Positions 37,766 to 46,508 of a stretch of DNA of 64,000 nt are shown one piece after another. Source of the DNA: Desulfatitalea alkaliphila (GTDB lineage Bacteria > Desulfobacterota > Desulfobacteria > Desulfobacterales > Desulfosarcinaceae); the NCBI RefSeq assembly GCF_022968795.1, contig NZ_JALJRB010000026.1, forward strand, positions 1 through 64,000, written 5' to 3'. The notes below the pieces were generated by a model. It was not told the DNA's origin and did no database searches. It saw only the letters and a list, made by a program, of their open reading frames with translations. The translations under genes were made by a program, and so were the position numbers. The first letter of the stretch is position 1. The number at the start of each line of letters is the position of its first letter.

Positions 37766-38785
37766 TTAGGAATCGGCCGGGACCGCCGAGGGTTGTATCT
37801 GGATGTCGGCTTCCGCCCGCAGTTGCACCAGCCGGGCCGCCACGGCCTCATGGATTTTCCGGTTCCGCAAATGCGCGGCGACATGTTCTTCGACCTCATC
37901 GAAAGGCATGACCCGGGCCGGTTGCCGATCGGTCACCTCGAGTAGATGAAAGCCGCGGGAGCTCTGCACGATGGGGCTCAGCGCGTTCACCTCGGTGGCG
38001 AAGGCCGCTTCTTCAATGACTTCTTCCATGGTGCCCCGGGTAATGAATCCCAGGTCGCCGCCGCTGTCCAGGCCACCGCAGTGGGAGGCCTCTTCGGCCA
38101 CCTCGGCGAAGGGCTCACCCGCCAGGATTCGCTGTCGCAGGGCTTCGATGGCGGCACGGGCCGCTTCCATGTTGGCGTCGGTCCCATCCGCATCCGCATC
38201 CACGTAGACGCAGATCTGGTTGGCCCTGACCTGTTCCGGTATCTCGAAGTGGTGGGCGTTTTCTTGATAAAAGGATCGCTTCTCCTCGGGCGAGACGGTG
38301 ATGGTGCCGGCGATTTCCCGTTCCACCCAGGCCTGGATCGTCAGATCCTTGCGGATCAGCGGCAATACCTCCGTTTCGGTCATGCCCGCACTTTTCAGCA
38401 CACCTGCGAATATCACTTCGTTGATGTGCTGCCGTTTCATCTCTTCCAATTCAGTCGCCACCGCCTCGTCAGTGACGACGATGCCCTCCCGGGTGCTGTG
38501 CTGCCATAACAACTCCGTTTCGATCAAACGGTCGAGGGTTTCCCGGCGCAACGCGTCGAGTTGCTCTCCCTCCGGGAAAAGCCCCTGCATGGCATGATCG
38601 TCCCGTACTTTTCGCATTTCCCGTTCCAGCGTCTTCAGGGCGATGGGAGCGCCGTTGACCAGGGCCACCGGTTCCGAAGGGTCGACGTTTTCTTTGTGCT
38701 GCAGAAACCACCATGCGCTGAACAGCAAGGCGGACAAAAGCACCAGACAGACGGAAAACCAAACAATTCGCTTGTTGAGGGACAT
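37766..38785 (-). CDS. PpiC/SurA-type parvulin peptidyl-prolyl isomerase, membrane-anchored
   Basis: 339 residues from the ATG at 38785 (ggagcag upstream), preferred over 38887, which would add an implausible leader through a hairpin. N-terminal signal anchor (IVWFSVCLVLLSALLFSAWWF), a SurA_N-like helical chaperone region (ALVNGAPIALKTLEREMRKV onward) and one parvulin domain (about 195-300: EVAEEASHCGGLDSGGDLGF, SPIVQSSRGFHLLEVTDRQP). Likely assists folding of exported proteins; encoded right after an exported double esterase, so it may serve that locus. Confidence 0.85.
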   Translation of the reverse strand: MSLNKRIVWFSVCLVLLSALLFSAWWFLQHKENVDPSEPVALVNGAPIALKTLEREMRKVRDDHAMQGLFPEGEQLDALRRETLDRLIETELLWQHSTREGIVVTDEAVATELEEMKRQHINEVIFAGVLKSAGMTETEVLPLIRKDLTIQAWVEREIAGTITVSPEEKRSFYQENAHHFEIPEQVRANQICVYVDADADGTDANMEAARAAIEALRQRILAGEPFAEVAEEASHCGGLDSGGDLGFITRGTMEEVIEEAAFATEVNALSPIVQSSRGFHLLEVTDRQPARVMPFDEVEEHVAAHLRNRKIHEAVAARLVQLRAEADIQIQPSAVPADS

Positions 38786-38845
38786 GGTTGCTGCTCCAAG
38801 GGGCTGCGGCGTTGTTCCAACACCTCGATTCAGGGGGCAATCGAA

Positions 38846-38873
38846 GGGTGTGCCGCCGTACGGTGGCACACCC
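38846..38873. repeat. Strong hairpin between esterase and isomerase genes
   Basis: gggtgtgcc / ggcacaccc (9-bp perfect arms) with an inner ccg-ta-cgg extension. Located 30 nt after the esterase stop on the minus strand; no T-run. May be a transcript 3' stabiliser or weak terminator. Confidence 0.5.
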
Positions 38874-38903
38874 TCGAGAAGTAACACGTTTTATGTTCGG
38901 GGT

Positions 38904-41900
38904 TTAGTCGAAGGCATTTTCCAAACCATCTTCCATCGCCAGCGTGCCGCCCTGTCCCATTTCGAGATATTCGCGAACGGCGCTGGTGTGCGGCGTCCAG
39001 GCCACGCCCGGCAGGCTGGGATCGCCGGTGAGAGCGAATTGCGCCCACATGGACATCAGGCTGTCAACCACTTGCACATCGGCGGCGCCCCATCCGGTCG
39101 GCGGCGCCGGTTCTCCAGCAGGCAGACCGGTCAGCCCCATGGCGTGGTGCACGTAGAGGCTCGGGACATAGTTGAACAGATAGACCAGCTCGATGCCGTG
39201 GTAGGCGCCCACGCCTTCATCGCGCCACCCTTGGGGCACGTGGTCGAACAGGTAGACATAAATGTCCGAATCGAACAGGTCGGCCATCCAGGGCATTTCC
39301 GAAATCAGCAGGGCGATGCCGTGGGGCATGTCCTCCTTGTTCATGCCCGAGATCAGCGGCACGTCGTTGTGGGTGCCGGCCGTGAAGATGTTTTCGATGG
39401 TGTCGGGCAGATAGTGGCCGTCCACGTTGGGTACTACCGCGGTACGTTCGACCAGTTGGGTCATGGCGGCATCCACTTCCATCCAGCTCAGGGCCCGCAT
39501 GGCCGCCACAGGATCCGCTTCACCGTCCACGCCCAGTATGACCGCCAGCTCTTCGCCCTGGGCTTCGGCAGCGGCCAGGGCGGTGGTTTGGCGCGGGTAC
39601 ATGCCCGATTGGATGATGGCTTTATGAAACAGGCCGGCGGCCAGTGGAGAAGGCAGCAGGTGCTGCACTTTGCCGCCGCCGCCCGATTCGCCGAAGAGGG
39701 TCACATTGCCCGGATTGCCGCCGAAGGCGGCGATGTTCGCCTGGACCCACTCCAGGGCAGCGATCAGGTCCATTTGGCCGTAGTTGCCCGAACCGCCGTA
39801 GTCCGATTCGGCGGAAAGATCGGGATGGGCGAGGTAACCGAAAGGACCCAGCCGGTGGTTGACGGTCACCAGCACCACATCCTTGGTGGGCAGGGAGAGC
39901 GGGTTGTTGAAGGCCTTGGTGTTGCCCGTCAGGATGCTGAAACCGCCGCCGTGGAACCACACCATGACCGGCAGGTCGTCGCCGCCGCGGGGCGCGGTGA
40001 CATTGAGGTAGAGGCAATCTTCGCCCATGCCGCCCAGGCCGAAGGCTTCATAAGCCGGATTTTGGGCCGCCTGGTTGCCCCAGGCCAGCGCTTCGCGCAC
40101 GCCGCTCCAAGCCACCGGCGGTTGGGGCGGCCGCCAACGCAGATCGCCCACGGGCGGTTGCGCGTAGGGGATGCCGAGCCACTGCCAGGTGTCGCCGTTG
40201 GGACCATAACCGCGCAACATTCCCTGGGCGGTCTCCACCTCGATGCGATCGGCGAGGCCGGCGACCAGCTGGTCTTTGGCCTGGTCGGCGGCTTTCAGCC
40301 GCCTGTCGCGGGGATCGAGATCGGTGAAGACCCCGGCGCCATTCAGATCGGCCATCAACGCTGTGACGGCCGCATCAGCGGCGAATTCGGCGGCGGGTTG
40401 ATCGAAGAGAAGGTCCCGGTTCTGAGCCGCGACGGCGTCATGGATGCCCGCCGTGATCTGAATGCCGTTGTTATTGTCGCCGTCGGCATCCAGGGTCTGC
40501 AGCAAGCGGGCGATGTTGATGACCGCCTGGTGATCCGTGGTGCCGCCGGGCACCAGATCCGGCAGGGTGAGCGCCGCGGCGCCGGTCGCCGATCCCAATG
40601 TCAGGTCGCCGACGCTGAAGGTCACCGTTGCGCCGCGCAGGTACTGAAATGCCCCCGAGGCGTCGGTACGGCGGGGGATCAGGCCGGGTGAGGTGTAGGT
40701 GAGGCCGGACACGGTGTTGCCGATGAGCTCGCCTGTCAGCGGAAAGGCATCCTCGAGGCCCGCTTGGATTGCCAGGTCGCCGCCCTGGCTGATCTCCAGA
40801 TAGTTTTCCGTGGCGGCGGTATAGGGAGTCCAATCGATTTTGCTTGCAATGCTCGGGTCGCCGGTCCTGGCGAAGTTGGCCCACATGGTCATCATGTCGT
40901 CCACCACGGCCATGTCCGCGGCGCCCCAACCCAGGGGCGGCGGCGCGCCGGCCGGCAGACCGGAAAGGCCCAGGGCATGATGGGTGTAGGCGCTGGTCGG
41001 ATAGTTGAACACATAGACCAGTTCGATGCCGTGGTAGGCCACCCCGCCTTGCGCCGCCCAGCCGGTCATCACATGGTCGAACAGGTAAGCGTACACGTTG
41101 GATTCAAAATTGTCGGCCCAGATGGGCATCTCCTCGATCATGGTGTCGATCAGCGTCGGCAGGTCGGCGCGGTTCATGCCCGAGATGACCGGCACGTCGT
41201 TGTGTTCGCCCGCCTCGAAGATGTTGCGCACGGTGTCCGGCAGATGCCAATGGTCCACATTGGGGGCCGCCACCGTCCAGCCGGGTGCCGCCGCCACGAT
41301 ATCCTGCCATGGTACGGCCCGCATGGCCGCCGGCACATCCGCCGCGCCGTCCACCGTCAAGGCCTGGGCCAGGGCCACGCCGCCTTGCTCCGCCGTGGCC
41401 AAAGGGATGGTTTCCGATGTGAACATGCCGCTTTGTAAGATGGCCTTGTGGAACAGGCCGGCTGCGTGGGGGCTTGCCAGCAGGTGCTGCACTTTGCCGC
41501 CGCCGCCCGATTCGCCGAAGATGGTCACGTTGTCGGGATCGCCGCCGAAGGCCGCGATGTTCTCCTGAATCCATTCCAGTGCGGCCACCAGGTCCATCTG
41601 GCCATAGTTGCCCGAGCCGCCGTATCCCGATTCCGCGGAAAGATCGGGATGGGCGAGATAGCCGAAAGGCCCCAGGCGATGATTGACGGTGACCAGCACA
41701 ATCCCCTTGGTGGGCAGGGAGAGCGGGTTGTTGAAGGCCTTGGTGTTGCCGGTTAAAATGGTGAACCCGCCGCCGTGGAAATAGACCATGACCGGCAGGT
41801 TTTCACCGTCACGGGGCGCGGTGATGTTCAAGTAGAGGCAATCTTCGCTCATGCCGCCGAGCCCGAAGGCCTCGTAATTCGGGCTCTGGGCCGCCTGATC

Positions 41901-42695
41901 GCCCCAGGAGACGGCATCGCGGACACCCTCCCAGGTCGTCGGCGGCTGGGGCGGCCGCCAGCGCAGATCACCCACGGGGGGTTGCGCGTAGGGCACGCCG
42001 AGCCATTGCCAGGCGCTGTCGCCGGCCGCAAAACCGCTCAGCGCGCCTTGGGCCGTTTGCACGATGATCCGATCCGCCATACTGGCCGTCAGGTGATCCC
42101 TGGCCTGGTCGGCCGGCTTCAGCGCCCGGTCGCGGGGATCGAGATCGGTGAAGACGCCGGCCGCGTTCAGGTCGGCCAACAGCGCCGTGACGGCCGCATC
42201 GGCGGCGAAGTCGGCGGCGGGTTGATCGAAGAGAAGGTTCCGCGCATGCGCCGCCACGGCATCATGGATCTGCGCCGTGATCTGGATACCGTTGTTGTTG
42301 TCCCCGTCGGCATCCAGGGTTTGCAGCAAGCGGGCGATGTTGATGACCGCCGGGTGATCCGTGCTGCCGCCGGGCACCAGATCCACCGGCGTGACCACCT
42401 CGGCCCCGGCGGCCGTGCCCAACACCACGCCGCCGACGGAGAAGGTCACGGTCTGACGGCCGTTGTAGTGAAAGGTGCCGGCGGCATCCGTTGTGCCGCT
42501 GCGGGTGGCGGTCTCGTAGGTCAGCCCCTCGACGGGGCTGTCGATGAAAATGCCGCTGTGGGTCGGGCCGTCGCCCACCGGGTCATCCTTGTTGCTGCTG
42601 CTGCAACCGATGATCAAGGCCAACGTCAAAAACAGAAGGAGCGTGTATCGAATTCGTTGGCAGTTCCCGAATGCCATGCCCTGTCGTCTATGCAT
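38904..42695 (-). CDS. Tandem double type-B carboxylesterase lipoprotein
   Basis: 1263 residues from the ATG at 42695 (aaggag upstream; the longer 42773 start has none). Lipobox LALIIGCSSS. Two homologous units (about 45-650 and 652-1263), each with a beta-rich plus helical lead domain (VTFSVGGVVLGTA / VTFSVGDLTLGSA, then LLQTLDADGDNNNGIQITA) and a full carboxylesterase domain: YAQPPVGDLRWRPPQPP, EDCLYLN, oxyanion HGGGF, Ser elbow GESGGGG (near 393 and 1003; GESAGG is usual), and AYHGIELVY with a candidate catalytic His. Surface-anchored ester hydrolase; substrate unknown. The high similarity of the two halves points to an internal duplication. Confidence 0.88.
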   Translation of the reverse strand: MHRRQGMAFGNCQRIRYTLLLFLTLALIIGCSSSNKDDPVGDGPTHSGIFIDSPVEGLTYETATRSGTTDAAGTFHYNGRQTVTFSVGGVVLGTAAGAEVVTPVDLVPGGSTDHPAVINIARLLQTLDADGDNNNGIQITAQIHDAVAAHARNLLFDQPAADFAADAAVTALLADLNAAGVFTDLDPRDRALKPADQARDHLTASMADRIIVQTAQGALSGFAAGDSAWQWLGVPYAQPPVGDLRWRPPQPPTTWEGVRDAVSWGDQAAQSPNYEAFGLGGMSEDCLYLNITAPRDGENLPVMVYFHGGGFTILTGNTKAFNNPLSLPTKGIVLVTVNHRLGPFGYLAHPDLSAESGYGGSGNYGQMDLVAALEWIQENIAAFGGDPDNVTIFGESGGGGKVQHLLASPHAAGLFHKAILQSGMFTSETIPLATAEQGGVALAQALTVDGAADVPAAMRAVPWQDIVAAAPGWTVAAPNVDHWHLPDTVRNIFEAGEHNDVPVISGMNRADLPTLIDTMIEEMPIWADNFESNVYAYLFDHVMTGWAAQGGVAYHGIELVYVFNYPTSAYTHHALGLSGLPAGAPPPLGWGAADMAVVDDMMTMWANFARTGDPSIASKIDWTPYTAATENYLEISQGGDLAIQAGLEDAFPLTGELIGNTVSGLTYTSPGLIPRRTDASGAFQYLRGATVTFSVGDLTLGSATGAAALTLPDLVPGGTTDHQAVINIARLLQTLDADGDNNNGIQITAGIHDAVAAQNRDLLFDQPAAEFAADAAVTALMADLNGAGVFTDLDPRDRRLKAADQAKDQLVAGLADRIEVETAQGMLRGYGPNGDTWQWLGIPYAQPPVGDLRWRPPQPPVAWSGVREALAWGNQAAQNPAYEAFGLGGMGEDCLYLNVTAPRGGDDLPVMVWFHGGGFSILTGNTKAFNNPLSLPTKDVVLVTVNHRLGPFGYLAHPDLSAESDYGGSGNYGQMDLIAALEWVQANIAAFGGNPGNVTLFGESGGGGKVQHLLPSPLAAGLFHKAIIQSGMYPRQTTALAAAEAQGEELAVILGVDGEADPVAAMRALSWMEVDAAMTQLVERTAVVPNVDGHYLPDTIENIFTAGTHNDVPLISGMNKEDMPHGIALLISEMPWMADLFDSDIYVYLFDHVPQGWRDEGVGAYHGIELVYLFNYVPSLYVHHAMGLTGLPAGEPAPPTGWGAADVQVVDSLMSMWAQFALTGDPSLPGVAWTPHTSAVREYLEMGQGGTLAMEDGLENAFD

Positions 42696-42732
42696 TTTCT
42701 TCTCCTTGTGCCCGGTGGTGGTCAGTTGAAAA

Positions 42733-42762
42733 GGGGGAGGAGGCCCGCAGACCTTCTCCCCC
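42733..42762 (-). terminator. Terminator after alpha/beta-hydrolase gene (copy 1)
   Basis: 11-bp stem gggggaggagg / ccttctccccc (one G-U pair), followed on the minus strand by ttttc. Near-identical to the hairpin at 44050-44079, hence a duplicated 3' end. It sits 37 nt before the esterase ATG, so that gene depends on read-through or its own promoter. Confidence 0.7.
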
Positions 42763-42833
42763 TGGGATGTCATGCATGCTTTGCGATCAAAGGAACGGTT
42801 ACCATCCTTTTGTCGACCGCCTTGCGCGATGGA

Positions 42834-43664
42834 TCAATCGCATCCGGCATTGGGATCGTCACCGTTGCCGCCGTCGCTGCCCGGGTTGAACTTGTAGTCG
42901 GTCATGCCGCTGCCGGCGCCGCGGGAGAAGACATTGTAAGCCGCTTGGTCGCCGTTGAGGTAGTGTTGGGCCCAGGCCACGATGAAGTCGGCCTCGCTGC
43001 CCGGTCGGCTGTTGTTCATCCAGTACATGTGGCTGGTGCTCCTCAGGCTGGCATACAGCCGCGGGGTGCTGGAGGGCAGGCTGTTGTAAGCCCCTTCCCC
43101 CATGCGGGCCGGCGCCGTGGTGTCGCTGGTGCCGGTGAGGATCATGGTGGCTGCGTTGTGGTTGCGGCTGGGGGTGTTGGGACGGTAGGGCGCCATGGCC
43201 ACGACCGCCTCGACGCCGGACAAGGTGCCCAGGTTGATCACCGCGCCGCCGCCCATGGAGAAACCCATGATGCCGCGCTTGCCGACCCGGCCGTTGATGG
43301 CGCTGCGGCTGTTGTTGTTCTCGCTGGCCAGCAGCGACACGCCGGTGGTGTGGGCTCTTTCATAGCCGGAGATGGAGGAGTTGTTGGAGGCGCTGATGGC
43401 CATGGCGATGATGCCGCCGGCCTGCAGGCGTTGCGCCAGCCAGTAGAACTGCTCTTTGTTGTTGGTGAAACCGCCTGACACGGTGACGGCGCCGGTGACA
43501 TTGGTGCCCGCGGGCACGAACACGCGGGCCGAACCGATGCCGCTGCCGGCGGCGGTGCCGCTGATGTCGTAAGTGTTGCCGCCGGTGTCGGTGTCACAGG
43601 CGGCAAACGCGAAGATCACGGCCAGAATTGCGAACAGGGACAGTGCATTTTTCAATTTTAACAT
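42834..43664 (-). CDS. Alpha/beta-hydrolase lipoprotein, PETase/cutinase-like (copy 1)
   Basis: 276 residues from the ATG at 43664 (agaaaggaac upstream). Lipobox AVIFAFAAC. Nucleophile elbow GIMGFSMGGG, acid region MILTGTSDTTAP and catalytic His region LRSTSHMYWMN match the polyester hydrolase/dienelactone-hydrolase-like family (PETase has GWSMGGG and ENDSIAP). C-terminal GDDPNAGCD tail. Probably hydrolyses esters at the cell surface; polyester activity is only a possibility. Almost identical over most of its length to the gene at 44151-44987. Confidence 0.8.
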   Translation of the reverse strand: MLKLKNALSLFAILAVIFAFAACDTDTGGNTYDISGTAAGSGIGSARVFVPAGTNVTGAVTVSGGFTNNKEQFYWLAQRLQAGGIIAMAISASNNSSISGYERAHTTGVSLLASENNNSRSAINGRVGKRGIMGFSMGGGAVINLGTLSGVEAVVAMAPYRPNTPSRNHNAATMILTGTSDTTAPARMGEGAYNSLPSSTPRLYASLRSTSHMYWMNNSRPGSEADFIVAWAQHYLNGDQAAYNVFSRGAGSGMTDYKFNPGSDGGNGDDPNAGCD

Positions 43665-43876
43665 TGGAAGTTCCTTTCTCATCGTGCATCACTCAATACG
43701 GTCTGTTGTGAACGCAGTACAGCGGCCCGCCTGTCGGGCGGCCACCTGCGCCGTGCGATTACCAGTTGGGATTGCATCATCGAGCAGTCGTTTCATCCCC
43801 CCTTTTTTCGTGATCGTTTATTTTCACGCCCAGGTTGTGTTCGAAGAGACTTCCACTCTGGGATCGACTGCTGAAG

Positions 43877-44040
43877 GAAGCGACGCCATGGCTGTTCATG
43901 GATGAGGATGTCGACTCTTGTGTCCCGAATACTTGAAGCCTTCCTTCGTTCGCCAAACCATCATGGTGTTCAAATTATCAGCGAGGACCGAGGGGCACAA
44001 TCAGGGATTCCCTAATACTGGCGGGGGAACCTCCTATATC
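43877..44040 (-). promoter_or_regulatory. Promoter region of hydrolase copy 1, duplicated at 46284-46454
   Basis: On the minus strand the palindrome AGGGAATCCCT (44013-44003) is followed 23 nt later by GATAAT (43979-43974) as a -10, which puts the palindrome centre at about -41. The 54 nt at 43987-44040 differ from 46401-46454 at only four positions. A roughly 300-nt leader follows before the ATG. No coding ORF here. Confidence 0.55.
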
Positions 44041-44049
44041 AAGTGAAAA

Positions 44050-44079
44050 GGGGGAGAAGGCCCGTGGACCTTCTCCCCC
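44050..44079 (-). terminator. Rho-independent terminator after hydrolase copy 2
   Basis: Perfect 11-bp stem gggggagaagg / ccttctccccc with an 8-nt loop, followed on the minus strand by ttttcac. Confidence 0.8.
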
Positions 44080-44150
44080 TGGGAGGTTATGCGTTGTGTG
44101 CGGTCGACGGACCGCTTACCGTCGGTTCGTCGACCGTATTGCGATATGGA

Positions 44151-44987
44151 TCAATCGCAACCGGTGTTGGGATCGTCGCCGTTGCCGTTGTCGCCGTCGC
44201 TGCCCGGGTTGAACTTGTAGTCGGTCATGCCGCTGCCCGCGCCGCGGGAGAAGACATTGTAAGCCGCTTGGTCGCCGTTGAGGTAGTATTGGGCCCAGGC
44301 CACGATGAAATCGGCTTCGCTGCCCGGACGGCTGTTGCTCATCCAGTACATGTGGCTGGTGCGGTTCAGGCTGGCATACAGCCGCGGGGTGCTGGAGGGC
44401 AGCCGGTCGTAGGCCCCTTCCCCCATGCGGGCCGGCGCCGTGGTGTCGCTGGTGCCGGTGAGGATCATGGTGGCCGCGTTGTGGTTGCGGCTGGGGGTGT
44501 TGGGACGGTAGGGCGCCATGGCCACGACCGCCTCGACGCCGGACAAGGTGCCCAGGTTGATCACTGCGCCGCCGCCCATGGAGAAGCCCATGATGCCGCG
44601 CTTGCCGACCCGGCCGTTGATGGCGCTGCGGCTGTTGTTGTTTTCGCTGGCCAGCAGCGACACGCCGGTGGTGTGGGCCCGCTCGTAGCCGGAGATGGAG
44701 GAGTTGTTGGAGGCGCTGATGGCCATGGCGATGATGCCGCCGGCCTGCAGGCGTTCCGCCAGCCAGTAGAACTGCTCTTTGCGATTGGTGAAGCCGCCCG
44801 ATACGGTGACGGCGCCGGTGACATTGGTGCCCGCGGGCACGAAGACGCGGGCCGAACCGATGCCGCTGCCGGCCGCGGTGCCGCTGATGTCGTAGGTGTT
44901 GCCGCCGGAGCCGGTCTCGCAAGCGGTGAAAGTGAAGAGTAAGGCCAAAATGCCGAGCATGGGTAGCACGTTTCTCAATTTGAACAT
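44151..44987 (-). CDS. Alpha/beta-hydrolase lipoprotein, PETase/cutinase-like (copy 2)
   Basis: 278 residues from the ATG at 44987. Lipobox ALLFTFTAC. Same elbow (GIMGFSMGGG), acid (GTSDTTAP) and His (NRTSHMYWMS) positions as copy 1; the mature parts differ at only a handful of residues, mostly near the lipid-anchored N-terminus and LPSSTPRLYASL region. A recent duplication. Expected in one transcript with the hydrolase at 45083-45991, 95 nt upstream, ending at the terminator 44050-44079. Confidence 0.8.
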   Translation of the reverse strand: MFKLRNVLPMLGILALLFTFTACETGSGGNTYDISGTAAGSGIGSARVFVPAGTNVTGAVTVSGGFTNRKEQFYWLAERLQAGGIIAMAISASNNSSISGYERAHTTGVSLLASENNNSRSAINGRVGKRGIMGFSMGGGAVINLGTLSGVEAVVAMAPYRPNTPSRNHNAATMILTGTSDTTAPARMGEGAYDRLPSSTPRLYASLNRTSHMYWMSNSRPGSEADFIVAWAQYYLNGDQAAYNVFSRGAGSGMTDYKFNPGSDGDNGNGDDPNTGCD

Positions 44988-45082
44988 TTGAAGCTCCTTT
45001 TTCCTTCTGAAGGTTGGTTTACACTGGTGATGCGTGATACGGCGGGCACCCGACATGAGCGTCCCACCATGGCGGCCGACGG

Positions 45083-45991
45083 CTACCAGTTTTTGTACTT
45101 GGAATCCCACTTGCCGGTGTTGAAAACGCCATTGCGATCAAAGAAATCCGCCTGGCGCTCGGTTTCGTCCATCAGGTGCCAGCGCAGCCAGGCGATGATG
45201 GCGGGGAGGCCCTCCCTGGCCGCCTGCATGTGGTCCACGCCGCTCATAACCGTCATGAAAACGGGCACCGTGGTGGCACGGTAGTCCCGCTCCACATTGG
45301 AGGTGGCCATGCTGTCGTTTTCTCCGGCGATGTAGATGGTCGGGTTGCGCAGGCTGCGCGATCCCCTGCCGTCGAAGGATCCGCCGGCCACATGGATGGT
45401 GGTTTTCAGACGGGGGTCGTCGGCGATGGCAAAGGTGCCGATGGAGCCGCGGGAGTGTCCGCCGGCCGCCACGTTGACCGCAAGGGTGCCGCCGGTGGTG
45501 GGGGGAGAGACCGAATCGCAGCCGGTGCCGCCATTGCCGTTGTCGCCACCGGATTCGCCGGTGATGTCCAGTTTCTGGTAAAGCGGGCTGCGCGGGTTGT
45601 CGTTTTCAGAGATCAGCCAGTCCAGTGCACGGGTCAGTTCGGTGCCGGAGTTGGAAGAGACTTCCGCCACGACCACGAAGCCGTGGGAGGCGATCCGGTT
45701 CATGTGATCCGTGTAGTTCCGGGGGCCGGAGGCGGCGCCGCAACCCCACAGAAAGATTGGGAATTTTTTGTTGTCCGTTCCGGAACCGGTGGGGTGGAAC
45801 AGACCGCTGTCGCCGGACGGGCCGGAGCGCAGATCTTGGGTGGTGCGGTACGGACCGGCTTTGAACGTGTCGTAATCCGGATCGGGCCCGGTGGGGTCGG
45901 TGGGCACACACCCCCAGGCCGCCAGCAGCACCAATGTCAAAAACAAGGTGAGCCCGGTCGACAAGAAACGTGATGTGGTTTTCGCTTTCAT
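45083..45991 (-). CDS. Alpha/beta-hydrolase lipoprotein with GHSRG elbow
   Basis: 302 residues. Signal segment ending LVLLAAWGCVP (lipobox). A chlorophyllase/PETase-like fold is suggested by FPIFLWGCGAASGP, HGFVVVAEVSS, the nucleophile elbow GGHSRGSIGTF, the acid in IYIAGENDSMA and a His in SGVDHMQAA. An insertion rich in Gly/Asn with two Cys precedes the elbow (GDNGNGGTGCDSVSPP). More distant from copies 1 and 2 but probably the same functional locus. First gene behind the second promoter block. Confidence 0.78.
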   Translation of the reverse strand: MKAKTTSRFLSTGLTLFLTLVLLAAWGCVPTDPTGPDPDYDTFKAGPYRTTQDLRSGPSGDSGLFHPTGSGTDNKKFPIFLWGCGAASGPRNYTDHMNRIASHGFVVVAEVSSNSGTELTRALDWLISENDNPRSPLYQKLDITGESGGDNGNGGTGCDSVSPPTTGGTLAVNVAAGGHSRGSIGTFAIADDPRLKTTIHVAGGSFDGRGSRSLRNPTIYIAGENDSMATSNVERDYRATTVPVFMTVMSGVDHMQAAREGLPAIIAWLRWHLMDETERQADFFDRNGVFNTGKWDSKYKNW

Positions 45992-46283
45992 AATGCCCTC
46001 TCTTTTTGAAGCCGTGGTTGGGTTTCATACTGAAAACCGATCTTTTTCTGCCTACATCTTGAGATTGGATCATCTGGCAATCATCGCATCCCCCCTTTTC
46101 ATGGTCGTTGATGTGATGTGCTGTGCCTGGGTGGCTTACAAAGAGCACCTTGTATCGCGTGCATCCGATCACCCGGCCTTTGGCGGCCGACAGTGTCGAG
46201 CAAATTTGCGTTGAACAGGCGACATCGGGATAGTTGTTGCGTCGGCGGCGCTTGCTGGAATTTTACTGTGATTGTCCGTTGAC

Positions 46284-46454
46284 GGAAGCGACGCCGTGGT
46301 TGTCCATGGATATGGATGAGGATGTCAAACCTTGTGTTTCTAATGCGAGATGCTTTCCTTCGTCCACCAAGCCATCGTGGTGTTCAACCTATCAGTGTGG
46401 GCCGAGGGGCACAATCGGGGATTCCCTAAAACTGGCGGCGGAACCTCCTATATC
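46284..46454 (-). promoter_or_regulatory. Promoter region of hydrolase pair, duplicate of 43877-44040
   Basis: Same arrangement as copy 1: GGGATTCCC palindrome centred at 46422, then GATAGG (46393-46388) at the identical 29-nt distance. Conservation of this block, while the roughly 300-390-nt leaders diverge, argues that it is the functional part. Confidence 0.55.
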
Positions 46455-46508
46455 GAAAGGGTCGTGCTATGGTTATCAGCGGATTTCTTTGGGGGTACGG
46501 CGTTTCTA

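Noticed and set aside
41775..43478. 567-residue plus-strand frame opposite the esterase and hydrolase genes
   Set aside because: Gly/His/Val-rich antisense shadow of genes with signal peptides, lipoboxes and catalytic motifs on the minus strand.
43665..44150. Possible gene in the gap between hydrolase copies (110-residue frame at 43573-43905)
   Set aside because: It overlaps copy 1 antisense and falls in the duplicated promoter/leader; no family resemblance.
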